Part shown: one piece after another, positions 1-8,890 of the stretch
Position numbering within the stretch: position 1 is the stretch's first letter
Layout of the letters: each line of letters begins with the position of its first letter
Origin: Roseateles oligotrophus
Lineage (GTDB): Bacteria; Pseudomonadota; Gammaproteobacteria; Burkholderiales; Burkholderiaceae_C
DNA: 64,000 bases
NCBI RefSeq assembly: GCF_014204525.1
Contig: NZ_JACHLP010000005.1
Location: forward strand, 218,326-282,325
Reading direction: 5' to 3'
The notes under the pieces: generated by a model
Database searches by the model: none
What the model was told of the DNA's origin: nothing
The model's input: the letters and a program-made list of their open reading frames with translations, nothing else
Position numbers and translations under genes: made by a program

Positions 1-379
1 GCCGATAGACGAACTCGTTCTGCTTGTGGGCTTCGAGCCAGACGCTGGAACCGACGTAGCGCTCCACGCCGGGATCGACGGCCGCCAGCGCGGCCACCGG
101 CTTGAAGGCGTAAACACCGTAATGCGCGGCCGAGTGGGGATTTTTCTTGCCCTGGCCGAGCCAGCGCTGCTGCTCGGCCTGTGCCGCCACCGCGCGGCCT
201 GCGGCCCGCTCACGCAGGTCCAGGGTGGTGAGCAGGGCCGCGGCCAGGGCCAGGCCTAGCCCCAGGCCCAGCACCAACCAGACCCGCCAGTCGCGCCGGC
301 GCTCACGCCAGTCGGCCTGCCAGGCGGCGAAGAAGGCGGCACGCCAGTGCTGGCCTTTGGAGAGCTGCGGCGCGCTCAT
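1..379 (-). CDS. ABC-2 type permease, DUF3526-like (partial, 3' end off window)
   Basis: The reading frame opens at 379 with ATG and stays open for about 126 codons to the window edge, so the C-terminus is missing. It begins with a short basic stretch (WRERRRDWR) and one clear hydrophobic segment (residues about 38-54), then a soluble region containing NPHSAAHYGVYAFKP and WLEAHKQN. That pattern is familiar from DUF3526 permeases, the membrane half of ABC-2 exporters related to NosY. The start overlaps the stop of the upstream ATPase gene by 4 bases (ATGA), indicating translational coupling. The substrate is unknown. Confidence 0.8.
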   Translation of the reverse strand, partial: MSAPQLSKGQHWRAAFFAAWQADWRERRRDWRVWLVLGLGLGLALAAALLTTLDLRERAAGRAVAAQAEQQRWLGQGKKNPHSAAHYGVYAFKPVAALAAVDPGVERYVGSSVWLEAHKQNEFVYR

Positions 380-1083
380 GCGGGCCGCCCCGCCAGCGTG
401 GCCAGGTAGTTGCGTTCCAGCTCCCCCGCATGCAGTGCATCAACCACCCATTCGCCGACCAGATGCCCGGCCACCAGCATGCCGCAGCGATGGGCCAGTT
501 CCTGGGCGCGGAACAGGTCGTGCGTGGCCATCAGCACGGCCGTGCCCTGGTTTGCCAGTTCACGGATCAGCCCGCCAAAGGCGACGCTGGCCTCGGGGTC
601 CAGCCCCGAGGTCGGCTCGTCCAGCACCAGCAGCGAGGCTTGCTTGGCCAGCGCCATCACGATGCCCACCTTCTGCCGCATGCCTTTTGAGTAGCTGTGT
701 GCCTGGCGGCCCCAGGCCTCCGGCGGCAGGCCGGCGCGCTCCAGCAAGGCCTCGATCTCCTGCCGGCGCGGCTTGCGGCCGGACAGGCGCATGAAGAACT
801 CGACGTTCTCGACGCCGCTCAGCCGCTCGTACAGCGCCACGTTCTCGGAGATATAGGCCGCATGCCGGGTGGCCGCCTCGGCGATGGGTAGCTCGGAGTG
901 GGCCAGCCGGATGCTGCCCGCGTCGGGCTGGGCAAAGCCCAGCACGCAGGCGAGGGTGCTGGACTTGCCTGCCCCGTTGGGGCCCAGCAAGGCATAGATC
1001 TCGCCGCCCGAGACCTGCAGATGCAGATGGTCGACGACGACGCGTTCGCCATAGCGTTTGACCAGACCGTCGATTTTCAACAT
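376..1083 (-). CDS. ABC transporter ATP-binding protein
   Basis: A 235-residue single-domain ABC ATPase. Walker A (GPNGAGKS) is near residue 34, the signature (YSKGMRQ) near 132, and Walker B (LLVLDEP) near 152, followed by the H-loop (ATHD). The GMRQ-type signature and the long coupling region are typical of ABC-2 exporter ATPases such as NosF/CcmA relatives. It lies 15 bp downstream of a Fur-boxed TonB receptor and overlaps the next permease gene, so the three are very probably one transcript. It should energise the DUF3526 permease in the inner membrane. Function beyond that is inferred. Confidence 0.93.
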   Translation of the reverse strand: MLKIDGLVKRYGERVVVDHLHLQVSGGEIYALLGPNGAGKSSTLACVLGFAQPDAGSIRLAHSELPIAEAATRHAAYISENVALYERLSGVENVEFFMRLSGRKPRRQEIEALLERAGLPPEAWGRQAHSYSKGMRQKVGIVMALAKQASLLVLDEPTSGLDPEASVAFGGLIRELANQGTAVLMATHDLFRAQELAHRCGMLVAGHLVGEWVVDALHAGELERNYLATLAGRPA

Positions 1084-1098
1084 GGGAGAGGCTCCGGT

Positions 1099-3441
1099 TC
1101 AGATGGCGTGGCGCAGTTCGGCGAACAGAGTGCGGCCGGGGAAGGGGTGGGATTGATAGGCGCGGTTATTGCCGAGGTTGTCGACACCGAAGGCCAGCTC
1201 GGTCTTGGCCAGCGCGCGCCACAGCACCCGGACGTCGAGCTGCTTCAGCCTCGATGTGCCGCCGTAGGTGTCGGGGAGGATGTCGCTGTTGTCGATCTCG
1301 TTGAACTGGCGGCCGCTGTAGCGGTAGGTGCTGGAGAAGGTCCAGGCGCGCTCCGGCTGGTAGCTCAGCGTGAGGGCCGAGCGCACGCGCGGGATGCGCA
1401 CCCAGGTCTTGCCGACCGAAGCCGGCACGTTCGCGTTCTCCAGAATCCTGGCGTGATTGAAGGCGATATTGGCGTCTAGGCTCAGGCCCTTTAAGCCCAG
1501 GTCCTGCCAGTCGCCGGCCAGCTCGATGCCGCGTGTGCGCACCCGGCCGACGTTCTGCGTCGTCGTCACGTTGGGGAAGACCAGCGGGTTGTTCTGGCTC
1601 CAGATGGTGTCGCGCACATCGTCCTGGAACAGCGAGGCGCGCAGCGCGCCTTGTTCGAAGCGTTGCTCGGCGAAGAGTTCCAGCGCCTTGGATTTCTCGG
1701 GCCTCAGCTGCGGGTCGTTGACCTCGATCCGGCTGCCCGACTGCGTGCCCTGGAAGAGCTCGGTGACCGTGGCGAAGCGGGTGCCGCGGCCAATCGAGGC
1801 GCGCAGGGTCAGGTCTTGCTGGGCCTCCCAGGCCAGCGACAGCTTGGGCGAGAGCGCCGTGATGCTGCGCTCGGGGTAGGCCAGCGGCGCAATGCCGGCG
1901 ACGCGCTGCGCACCCTGGAAGGCCGCCCAGGACTCGGCGCGCAGGCCCGAGGTGAGCTGCCAATCAGGCGCAAAGCGCCAGGCATCCTGAGCGTAGAGTG
2001 CCACCAGACGGGTCTTGCCGCCGACGAAATGGGTTTCGCCGCCGAATGCGCCGGTCTTCCAGTCGGCGAGGCTGGCGGTGGACTGCTTCAGCTCGTAGTC
2101 ATTGGCATGCAGGCCCAGCACCAGCGCATGGGCGCCAGCGCCCCAGTCGCCCCGGCTGGGGGTGTAGGTCGATTGCACCTCAAAAGTGCGGAAACCCGTG
2201 CCGTCTCGCCGCACGCCGCTACCCGCGCCGCCGCCGGCAGCGACGGGATCGGGGTTGGCCGCGGTGCGCTGCTGATCGTCGAGGATTCGATAGGCGCTGG
2301 CCACCAGCGAGGCGTTCCAGCCGGTCTTGTGGCGGGTCTTCAGCGTCACGCCCGCTTGGGCATGGGTCTCGTCGCGGCTGGAGGGCGCGAAGGCCGACTT
2401 CGGGATGTCGAACACATTGCCTGCATGGCTGACACGGCCCGCCCAGACGGTGCTGCCGCTGGCGTTCTTGAGGAAGCTGACATTGCGGGTGGCCGTGTCA
2501 TTGCGCCACCAGGCGACAAAGCCTTCGGCGCTGAAGCTGGGCGAAATATCCAGCCCGGCACTGAGCTTGGCGGTGTGCTGCAAGGTGTGGTCGATGGCGC
2601 CGGCATGGGCACCGAACACCGCACGGCGGCGGCCATTGGGTGCGATGTCATAGACCACCCCCTCGACCGGCGTGGCCGCGCCGGCCGTGCTGGGAGGGAC
2701 GAACTCGCCGGACGCATTGGCGTTGAGCGCGAAATACTGCATGGGCTGGCTGGTCGAGTCCTGCCGGTTCAGCACCAGGCGGTACCAGCCGCCCGCAGCC
2801 AGCTTGTCGCCCAGCACGGCCGAGGCTTGGGTGTTGTTGTAGTTCTCTTTCAGGCCGTACAGGTCGGAGTTTTGGCTCTGTGCCGCCAGCCGTATCGAGC
2901 CCTCGAAGCCCTGTGGCTTGCGGGTGCTGATGGCCACCGTGGTGCCGATCGAATTGCCCGGATACAAGGCCGAGAAGGGGCCGTACAACATATCGACACG
3001 GGCAATTTCCTCGGGGGCCACCATATTCCAGCGCGGCGCGTCGAAGCGGCCGAGGAAGTTGGAGATCAGGTAGCCATCCATCAGCACCAGGCCGCGCGGT
3101 GCCTGCGAGCTGGCAAAGCTGCGGCCGGCGATCAAGGCATTGCGGTCGCCGCTGTAGCGCTTGCGCACCGTGGTGTTGGGCATATTGCGCAGGGCATCCT
3201 CCGGGTTGAAGATGTTCTGCTGCTCGCGCAGCTGCTCGGCCGTTTTGCTGGCCGTGGTCATGGGCAGGTTCGGGTCCAGGGTCGAGCGCAGGGCCGTGCC
3301 CTTGACGATCACCGTGCCGAGTTGCTGTTCGGTGCCGACGCCTTGGGCGCAAGCGTTTGACCCCTGAACAAGAACCATCAATGCCGCCGCATAGACGGGT
3401 GAAATGGAGGGTAGAAAGTCCGTCGCGTCACGCGATGCCAT
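1099..3441 (-). CDS. TonB-dependent outer-membrane receptor
   Basis: A 780-residue TonB-dependent receptor. An N-terminal signal-like segment ends near residue 33 (NACAQ). The plug domain follows (GTVIVKGTALRS, NPEDALRNMPNTTVRKR, VDMLYGPFSALYPGNSIG), then a 22-strand barrel ending in the usual aromatic-rich C-terminal strand (PGRTLFAELRHAI). It takes up an iron-, copper- or other metal-chelate across the outer membrane using TonB energy; the ligand is not evident. A near-consensus Fur box sits about 10-40 bases upstream of the ATG at 3441, so it is probably iron-repressed. The two genes downstream encode an ABC-2 exporter, an unusual partner for a receptor. Confidence 0.92.
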   Translation of the reverse strand: MASRDATDFLPSISPVYAAALMVLVQGSNACAQGVGTEQQLGTVIVKGTALRSTLDPNLPMTTASKTAEQLREQQNIFNPEDALRNMPNTTVRKRYSGDRNALIAGRSFASSQAPRGLVLMDGYLISNFLGRFDAPRWNMVAPEEIARVDMLYGPFSALYPGNSIGTTVAISTRKPQGFEGSIRLAAQSQNSDLYGLKENYNNTQASAVLGDKLAAGGWYRLVLNRQDSTSQPMQYFALNANASGEFVPPSTAGAATPVEGVVYDIAPNGRRRAVFGAHAGAIDHTLQHTAKLSAGLDISPSFSAEGFVAWWRNDTATRNVSFLKNASGSTVWAGRVSHAGNVFDIPKSAFAPSSRDETHAQAGVTLKTRHKTGWNASLVASAYRILDDQQRTAANPDPVAAGGGAGSGVRRDGTGFRTFEVQSTYTPSRGDWGAGAHALVLGLHANDYELKQSTASLADWKTGAFGGETHFVGGKTRLVALYAQDAWRFAPDWQLTSGLRAESWAAFQGAQRVAGIAPLAYPERSITALSPKLSLAWEAQQDLTLRASIGRGTRFATVTELFQGTQSGSRIEVNDPQLRPEKSKALELFAEQRFEQGALRASLFQDDVRDTIWSQNNPLVFPNVTTTQNVGRVRTRGIELAGDWQDLGLKGLSLDANIAFNHARILENANVPASVGKTWVRIPRVRSALTLSYQPERAWTFSSTYRYSGRQFNEIDNSDILPDTYGGTSRLKQLDVRVLWRALAKTELAFGVDNLGNNRAYQSHPFPGRTLFAELRHAI

Positions 3442-3450
3442 GGCTGCCTT

Positions 3451-3480
3451 TTATTGATAATGATAATGCGTTATCAATAA
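3451..3480 (-). promoter_or_regulatory. Fur box upstream of TonB receptor
   Basis: The sequence holds a perfect 10-bp inverted repeat, TTATTGATAA / TTATCAATAA, with a 10-base spacer containing a further GATAAT unit. It reads as overlapping GATAAT hexamers, the classic Fur 19-mer pattern with only a few mismatches. It lies immediately before the receptor start at 3441, where bound Fur-Fe(II) would block transcription. Confidence 0.85.
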
Positions 3481-3481
3481 T

Positions 3482-3822
3482 ATAGCATGCAGACCTCCCC
3501 GGCAGCGTCCTGCCCGAGTCGCCTAGCTCCTGGAGCGATCCACCCCCCAAGGCGCCGCCGTCGAGGCCGCGGGGCGTCCGCTATCGCGACAGATGGTGCA
3601 GGTGGTGCAGAAGGTTAGGGGGGGCGTTGCCCAGCGCGGGGTGCAGGCCTTGTCGATGGCCGCGGTCCAAGCAGACTTTCGCGACATCAAGGCCTCGCAC
3701 GATCTGGCGAGATCAGTGCCCTGCCATTGCCGGGCGGCAAGCCGCGCCATGAATCGGCCTGGCTTGCTGTGAGTGATGTGTCCGTGCCCGACGATCTGGC
3801 TCGGGCTTGCCCTGACTCTTTG
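3482..3822. other. intergenic region, no convincing gene
   Basis: This 341-base stretch lies between the receptor promoter and the 3' end of the SPFH gene. A minus-strand frame (3523-3750) and a short plus-strand frame starting near 3591 are open, but neither has a recognisable family, ribosome-binding site or clean context. I see no terminator with a T-tract. Confidence 0.5.
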
Positions 3823-4737
3823 TCAGCCGGTCTTGCCGCCTGCCCGCATCATGGCCATGGCGGTGCCGATCAGGCCGGAGACTTCGCTCATATTGCCGGG
3901 CACGATCATGGTGTTGTTCTTCTGGGCCAGCTGGGCGTAGGCATCGACGGCCTTTTCGGCCACCTTGAGTTGCACGGCCTGGTCGCCGCCCGGGCGCTGG
4001 ATGGCGGCGGCGATCTTGCCGATGGCGTCGGCGGTGGCATCGGCCACGGCCGTGATGGCGGCGGCTTCGCCGGCGGCCTTGTTGATCTCGGCTTGTTTCT
4101 CGCCTTCGGAGCGGGCGATGGCGGCCTCGCGCTCGCCGGTGGCGATATTGATCTGCTCCTGGCGGCGGCCTTCGGAGGCGGCGATCAGGGCGCGCTTCTC
4201 GCGCTCGGCCGTGATCTGGGCCTGCATGGAGTGCAGGATGGCGGGCGGCGGGGTCAGGTCCTTGATCTCATAACGCAAGACCTTGACGCCCCAGTTCAGC
4301 GCGGCTTCGTCCAGGGCCTCGACCACCGAGGTGTTGATGAGGGCGCGCTCCTCGAAGGTGCGGTCCAGCTCCATGCGGCCGATCACGCTGCGCAGCGTGG
4401 TTTGCGCCAGCTGGGTGATGGCGACGATGTAGTTGCTGGAGCCATAGCTGGCGCGCATGGCGTCGGTGACCTGGAAGTAGAGGATGCCGTCCACCGTCAG
4501 CTGGGTGTTGTCCTTGGTGATGCAGACCTGGCTGGGCACGTCCAGCGGGATTTCTTTCAGCGAATGCTTGTAGGCCAGGCGGTCGACGAAGGGCACAAGA
4601 ATATTGAGTCCGGGCGTCAGCGTGGCGTGGTACTTGCCCAGGCGCTCCACCACCCAGGCATTCTGTTGCGGCACGACCTTGATCGATTGCACGATGAAGA
4701 CGATGGCGATGAGCAGCAAGACCAGTGCGATTTCCAT
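3823..4737 (-). CDS. SPFH/Band 7 membrane protein (paraslipin, QmcA-like)
   Basis: A 304-residue prohibitin/stomatin homologue. One N-terminal membrane anchor (residues 2-20) is followed by the SPFH core (VVPQQNAWVVERLGKYH, LTPGLNILVPFVDR, RSVIGRMELD, ALNWGVKVLRYEIKDL). An Ala/Glu-rich coiled coil comes next (about 165-240), then a Gly-rich tail. Members form large oligomers facing the periplasm or cytoplasm and modulate membrane proteases such as FtsH. The next gene upstream encodes an NfeD-like protein, the standard partner of slipins, so the two form the conserved NfeD-slipin operon. Confidence 0.93.
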   Translation of the reverse strand: MEIALVLLLIAIVFIVQSIKVVPQQNAWVVERLGKYHATLTPGLNILVPFVDRLAYKHSLKEIPLDVPSQVCITKDNTQLTVDGILYFQVTDAMRASYGSSNYIVAITQLAQTTLRSVIGRMELDRTFEERALINTSVVEALDEAALNWGVKVLRYEIKDLTPPPAILHSMQAQITAEREKRALIAASEGRRQEQINIATGEREAAIARSEGEKQAEINKAAGEAAAITAVADATADAIGKIAAAIQRPGGDQAVQLKVAEKAVDAYAQLAQKNNTMIVPGNMSEVSGLIGTAMAMMRAGGKTG

Positions 4738-4804
4738 GATGTTTTCCTATCCCTCTTGAGTTTGGCCTGTTGAATTGATGGTTTGCGTCCGCAATGCCTT
4801 GGCG

Positions 4805-5233
4805 TCAGCGGTCCAGCAGCAATTGGCTGCCTTCGATGGCCTGGATCACAAATGCGCCGGGCTCGGGCCTGCCTTGGCCCTGAAACCGGGCCTGCCAATC
4901 CGCGCCGCGGTAGCGCACCTGGGCACTGCCGTCGGCGCGCCAATGTTCGACAAACACTCTTTGACCAATGTCCAGGCTGACGTCGGGATTGCTTTGGGCG
5001 GGCGCAGGCCTGCCGCCGCGCTGACGCTTGAGGTGCCAAAGCGCAACGGCCGTGCCGCCCACCAAGGCGGCCGCAACGGTCTGGGCCGTGCCACCCAGGC
5101 CCAGATGGGCGGCCAGCGCACCGGCAGCGCAGCCCAGGGCCAGCATCAGCAGATAAAAGCTGCCGGTGCCCAATTCGACGGCGACCAGCAGGCCGCAGAC
5201 AATCCACCAGGTGGTGGCGTGATTGATCTCCAT
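4805..5233 (-). CDS. NfeD-like membrane protein
   Basis: A 142-residue protein starting at ATG 5233 (MEINHATTWWIVCG). Two or three hydrophobic segments (residues about 7-60) precede a C-terminal OB-fold-like region (VGQRVFVEHW-type start, VRYRGADWQARF, PGAFVIQAIEGSQLLLDR) typical of short NfeD1b proteins. The frame extends upstream to 5434, but those codons lie in the divergent promoter and show no family similarity. NfeD proteins associate with slipins; the SPFH gene follows 67 bp downstream on the same strand. Confidence 0.88.
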   Translation of the reverse strand: MEINHATTWWIVCGLLVAVELGTGSFYLLMLALGCAAGALAAHLGLGGTAQTVAAALVGGTAVALWHLKRQRGGRPAPAQSNPDVSLDIGQRVFVEHWRADGSAQVRYRGADWQARFQGQGRPEPGAFVIQAIEGSQLLLDR

Positions 5234-5402
5234 TGCACGAGCTCCCGTCGCATCTGTATTGGCGCCGAGTGTACGGCGGGCCTTCGTGGGCTTTTGCTGT
5301 GTCGTTTTTGTAAAAAGGCCCGATGGCTTCGGGTTAAAACCGATGCTTGGCCCTACACTTCGCGCCTCTTGTTTTTCTGACCCGCCCGCTGGAGGCCCAA
5401 AG

Positions 5403-7661
5403 ATGCTTCGCTTACGCTTTCCCATCGTCATCATCGACGAGGACTATCGCTCCGAGAACACCTCGGGTTTGGGTATCCGTGCCTTGGCTGATGCGATTCA
5501 GAAAGAGGGCTTCGAGGTGCTGGGGGCCACCAGCTACGGCGATCTGAGCCAGTTTGCCCAGCAGCAAAGCCGGGCCAGCGCCTTCATTCTCTCGATCGAC
5601 GATGAGGAGTTCACCTCCGGCCCGGAGCTGGATCCGGCGGTGGTGAATCTGCGCAAATTCATTGAAGAGATCCGCTTCAAGAACGCTGACATTCCCATTT
5701 ACATCTACGGTGAGACGCGCACCTCCCAGCATCTGCCTAACGACATCTTGCGTGAGCTGCACGGCTTCATCCATATGTTCGAGGACACGCCGGAGTTCGT
5801 GGCTCGCCACATCATCCGCGAGGCCAAGAGCTATCTGGACGGCCTGGCCCCGCCTTTCTTCAAGGCGCTGATGGACTATGCGCAAGATGGCTCCTACAGC
5901 TGGCACTGCCCCGGCCACTCCGGCGGCGTGGCCTTTCTGAAGAGCCCGGTGGGCCAGATGTTCCACCAGTTCTTTGGCGAGAACATGCTGCGGGCCGACG
6001 TCTGCAATGCCGTCGAGGAACTCGGTCAGCTGCTGGACCACACCGGCCCGGTGGCGGCCTCGGAGAAGAATGCCGCGCGCATCTTCAATGCCGACCATTG
6101 CTTCTTCGTCACCAACGGCACCAGCACCTCCAACAAAATGGTCTGGCACCACACGGTGGCGCCCGGCGACGTGGTGGTGGTGGACCGCAACTGCCACAAA
6201 AGCATTCTGCACAGCATCATCATGACGGGGGCCGTGCCCGTCTTCATGACGCCAACGCGTAATCACTACGGCATTATCGGCCCCATTCCCGAGAGCGAGT
6301 TCTCGCCCGAGGCGATCCGCAAGAAGATCGCCGCCAACCCGCTGTTGCAAGGCGTTGATGTGGCTTCGGTCAAACCGCGCATCATGACGCTGACGCAAAG
6401 CACTTACGACGGCGTGCTCTACAACACCGAGACCATCAAGGCCAAGCTGGACGGCTGGATCGACACCTTGCATTTCGACGAGGCCTGGTTGCCGCATGCG
6501 GCCTTCCATCCCTTCTACGGCTCCTACCACGCCATGGGCAAGAACCGCCCGCGGCCCAAGACGGCCATGGTTTACGCCACCCAGTCCACGCACAAGCTGC
6601 TGGCCGGCCTAAGCCAGGCCTCGCAGGTGCTGGTGCAGGACTCGCAAGACGTCAAGCTGGACAAGCATCTGTTCAACGAGGCCTATCTGATGCACACCTC
6701 CACCAGCCCGCAATACTCCATCATCGCCAGTTGCGATGTGGCGGCGGCCATGATGGAACCTCCCGGCGGCACGGCCCTGGTGGAGGAGAGCATCTCCGAG
6801 GCCATGGACTTCCGCCGCGCCATGCGCAAGGTGGACGCCGAGTACGAGGAGGACTGGTGGTTCAAGGTCTGGGGCCCGGACGGGCTGACCCCGCAGGGCT
6901 ATGGCAAGCCCGCCGACTGGATGCTGGGCGCCGACGAACAGTGGCATGGCTTCGGCAATATCGCGCCCGGCTTCAATATGCTGGATCCGATCAAGTGCAC
7001 CGTCATCACGCCGGGGCTGGACATGAGCGGCAAGTTTGCCGAGACCGGCATCCCGGCCTCCATCGTCACCAAATTCCTGGCCGAGCACGGGGTGGTGGTG
7101 GAGAAGACCGGCCTGTACTCCTTCTTCATCCTGTTCACCATCGGCATCACCAAGGGCCGCTGGAACACGCTGTTGACGGCCTTGCAGCAGTTCAAGGATG
7201 ACTACGACAAGAATGCCCCGCTGTGGCGCATCCTGCCGGAGTTCTGCGCTGCCCATCCGCGTTACGAGCGCATGGGCCTGAAGGATCTGTGCCAAAGCAT
7301 CCATGGCATGTATGCCAAGGGCGATATCGCGCGCCTGACCACGGATGTCTATCTCTCGGATCTGCATCCCGCCATGAAGCCCAGCGACGCCTACGCCCAT
7401 ATTGCGCAGCGCCGCACCGAGCGGGTGCCCATCGACGATCTGGAGGGCCGCGTCACCACCGTGCTGCTGACGCCTTATCCCCCGGGCATTCCCTTGCTGA
7501 TCCCGGGTGAGCGCTTCAATAAGAAGATCGTGGACTATCTCAAGTTCACCCGTGACTTCAATGCGCTTTATCCCGGCTTTGCCACCGATGTGCATGGCCT
7601 GGTGGAAGAGAAGGGTGACGATGGCCGTTCGCGTTACTTCGTGGACTGCGTGGCGGCTTGA
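5403..7661 (+). CDS. Orn/Lys/Arg decarboxylase (fold III, PLP-dependent)
   Basis: A 752-residue decarboxylase starting at ATG 5403. Order of domains: receiver-like wing (FPIVIIDEDYRSENTSGLGI), PLP large domain (SWHCPGHSGGVAF, VVVVDRNCHKS, TLHFDEAW), then the C-terminal domain. The Schiff-base lysine is in ATQSTHKLL, about residue 398. Overall length and the HCPGH and VDRNCHKS blocks match the biodegradative arginine/lysine decarboxylases (AdiA is about 755 residues). It removes CO2 from a basic amino acid to give agmatine, cadaverine or putrescine, for polyamine synthesis or acid resistance. Which substrate is used cannot be decided from sequence alone. Confidence 0.93.
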   Translation: MLRLRFPIVIIDEDYRSENTSGLGIRALADAIQKEGFEVLGATSYGDLSQFAQQQSRASAFILSIDDEEFTSGPELDPAVVNLRKFIEEIRFKNADIPIYIYGETRTSQHLPNDILRELHGFIHMFEDTPEFVARHIIREAKSYLDGLAPPFFKALMDYAQDGSYSWHCPGHSGGVAFLKSPVGQMFHQFFGENMLRADVCNAVEELGQLLDHTGPVAASEKNAARIFNADHCFFVTNGTSTSNKMVWHHTVAPGDVVVVDRNCHKSILHSIIMTGAVPVFMTPTRNHYGIIGPIPESEFSPEAIRKKIAANPLLQGVDVASVKPRIMTLTQSTYDGVLYNTETIKAKLDGWIDTLHFDEAWLPHAAFHPFYGSYHAMGKNRPRPKTAMVYATQSTHKLLAGLSQASQVLVQDSQDVKLDKHLFNEAYLMHTSTSPQYSIIASCDVAAAMMEPPGGTALVEESISEAMDFRRAMRKVDAEYEEDWWFKVWGPDGLTPQGYGKPADWMLGADEQWHGFGNIAPGFNMLDPIKCTVITPGLDMSGKFAETGIPASIVTKFLAEHGVVVEKTGLYSFFILFTIGITKGRWNTLLTALQQFKDDYDKNAPLWRILPEFCAAHPRYERMGLKDLCQSIHGMYAKGDIARLTTDVYLSDLHPAMKPSDAYAHIAQRRTERVPIDDLEGRVTTVLLTPYPPGIPLLIPGERFNKKIVDYLKFTRDFNALYPGFATDVHGLVEEKGDDGRSRYFVDCVAA

Positions 7662-7688
7662 CTCTTGCTTGCTGAGTTGAGCCAATGA

Positions 7689-7719
7689 AAAAGGGGTTCG
7701 CATCGCGCGAACCCCTTTT
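7689..7719. terminator. bidirectional intrinsic terminator
   Basis: A 13-bp perfect stem, AAAAGGGGTTCGC / GCGAACCCCTTTT, with a 5-base loop lies between the convergent decarboxylase and fabI genes. T-runs occur at the 3' side on both strands, so it can stop transcription from either direction. Confidence 0.9.
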
Positions 7720-7741
7720 GCTTGAAGGCAGGGTGTTTTGT

Positions 7742-8521
7742 TCAGCCTTCGGACAGCGCAACGTGGCTGAAGCCGCCGTCCACATAGGTGATTTCGGCGC
7801 TGACGCCGCCGGCCAGGTCGGACAGCAAGAAGGCGGCCACATTGCCCACGTCTTCGATCGTCACATTGCGGCGAATCGGGGTCGATGCAGCGAACTGGGT
7901 CAGCAGCTTGCCGAAGTCCTTGATGCCCGAGGCGGCCAGGGTCTTGATGGGGCCGGCGGAAATGCCGTTCACCCGCACACCCTTGGCACCCAGGGACTGG
8001 GCCAGGTAGCGCACGCTGGCTTCCAGCGAGGCCTTGGCCAGGCCCATGGTGTTGTAGTTCGGCACGTAGCGGGCGGCACCCAGATAGGACAGGGTCAGCA
8101 GCGCCGCGCCGGGGCGCAGGCGCGGGGCGGCCAGCTTGGCCATGGCAGGAAAGCTGTAGGCCGAGATATCGTGGGCGATGCGGAAATTCTCGCGGCTCAG
8201 GCCGTCAAGGAAGTCGCCGGCAATCGCTTCGCGCGGCGCAAAGCCGATGGAATGCACAAAGCCGTCAAACTCGGGCCAGGCTTCGCCCAGGTTCGTGAAC
8301 AGGGCTTCCAGCTGCGCGTCGTCCGACACATCGCAGTCAAACACCAGCTTGGAATCGAACTCGGCCGCAAATTCGGTGATACGGTCCTTGAAGCGTTCGC
8401 CCTGATAGCTGAAGGCCAGTTCCGCACCTTCCCGGTGGCAGGCTTTTGCAATGCCGTAAGCGATGGACCGGTTGGACAGAACGCCCGTGATCAGCAATCG
8501 CTTGCCTGCGAGAAATCCCAT
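7742..8521 (-). CDS. fabI: enoyl-[acyl-carrier-protein] reductase (NADH)
   Basis: A 259-residue short-chain dehydrogenase-fold enzyme that performs the last reduction of each fatty-acid elongation cycle. The nucleotide-binding start is [19 protein letters not shown]. Catalytic Tyr146, Tyr156 and Lys163 ([20 protein letters not shown]) fall at exactly the Escherichia coli FabI numbers, as does Gly93 of the triclosan-contact loop. Length also matches FabI. The gene is monocistronic and converges on the decarboxylase, with a shared terminator between them. Confidence 0.97.
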   Translation of the reverse strand: MGFLAGKRLLITGVLSNRSIAYGIAKACHREGAELAFSYQGERFKDRITEFAAEFDSKLVFDCDVSDDAQLEALFTNLGEAWPEFDGFVHSIGFAPREAIAGDFLDGLSRENFRIAHDISAYSFPAMAKLAAPRLRPGAALLTLSYLGAARYVPNYNTMGLAKASLEASVRYLAQSLGAKGVRVNGISAGPIKTLAASGIKDFGKLLTQFAASTPIRRNVTIEDVGNVAAFLLSDLAGGVSAEITYVDGGFSHVALSEG

Positions 8522-8590
8522 GGTGGCTCCTTTTGTATTGAATCAACCCGAGATTTTCGCATGGCTTGAGTGGAATGACGAGCGTCAAGC

Positions 8591-8619
8591 TTGCCGCTGC
8601 TGTGCTTGCATAGTACAAT
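8591..8619 (+). promoter_or_regulatory. sigma70 promoter candidate for rimP-nusA-infB
   Basis: TTGCCG (8591-8596) and TACAAT (8614-8619) are separated by exactly 17 bases, close to consensus at both boxes. Transcription would start near 8626 and give a leader of roughly 265 bases before rimP. The rest of the 8522-8890 gap holds no gene or tRNA that I can see. Confidence 0.65.
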
Positions 8620-8760
8620 CCCGGCTTCGCTGAAGAGATGAGGCGAGCGTAATTTCAAATGCGTTCAAATGCATGGGTCGGATTGTTCAGCTTGTTCAAT
8701 CGTCGATTCATTGTTTGATGTGTTTGTTTGAAGCCCGGGAGCGATCCTGGGTTTGCAAGT

Positions 8761-8789
8761 TGGGCGGATTCATCCAGCCCATTTTTTTT
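8761..8789 (+). terminator. attenuator-like hairpin in the rimP leader
   Basis: TGGGC-GGAT and ATCC-A-GCCCA form a stem (8761-8781) followed by eight T residues (8782-8789), the form of an intrinsic terminator. It lies about 100 bases before the rimP start and downstream of the best promoter, so polymerase must read through it. A boxA-like CGCTCTTTGC follows at 8797-8806. Autoregulation by NusA is inference. Confidence 0.6.
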
Positions 8790-8890
8790 GCTCGATCGCT
8801 CTTTGCATAAAATTTGGTCACCCTTGGTTTGCGCCGGGCTGAAAAGCCGGGCCGTAGATCGAAACTTAGAAAAGTTGAATTGCACCACGC

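Noticed and set aside
3523-3750. Minus-strand 75-codon frame with several Cys
   Set aside because: No known family, no ribosome-binding site and low-complexity composition; in high-GC DNA such frames are common by chance.
8522-8890. tRNA gene in the rimP leader, as in E. coli metY
   Set aside because: No cloverleaf, T-loop motif or CCA end is visible; the structure present is a short terminator-like hairpin.
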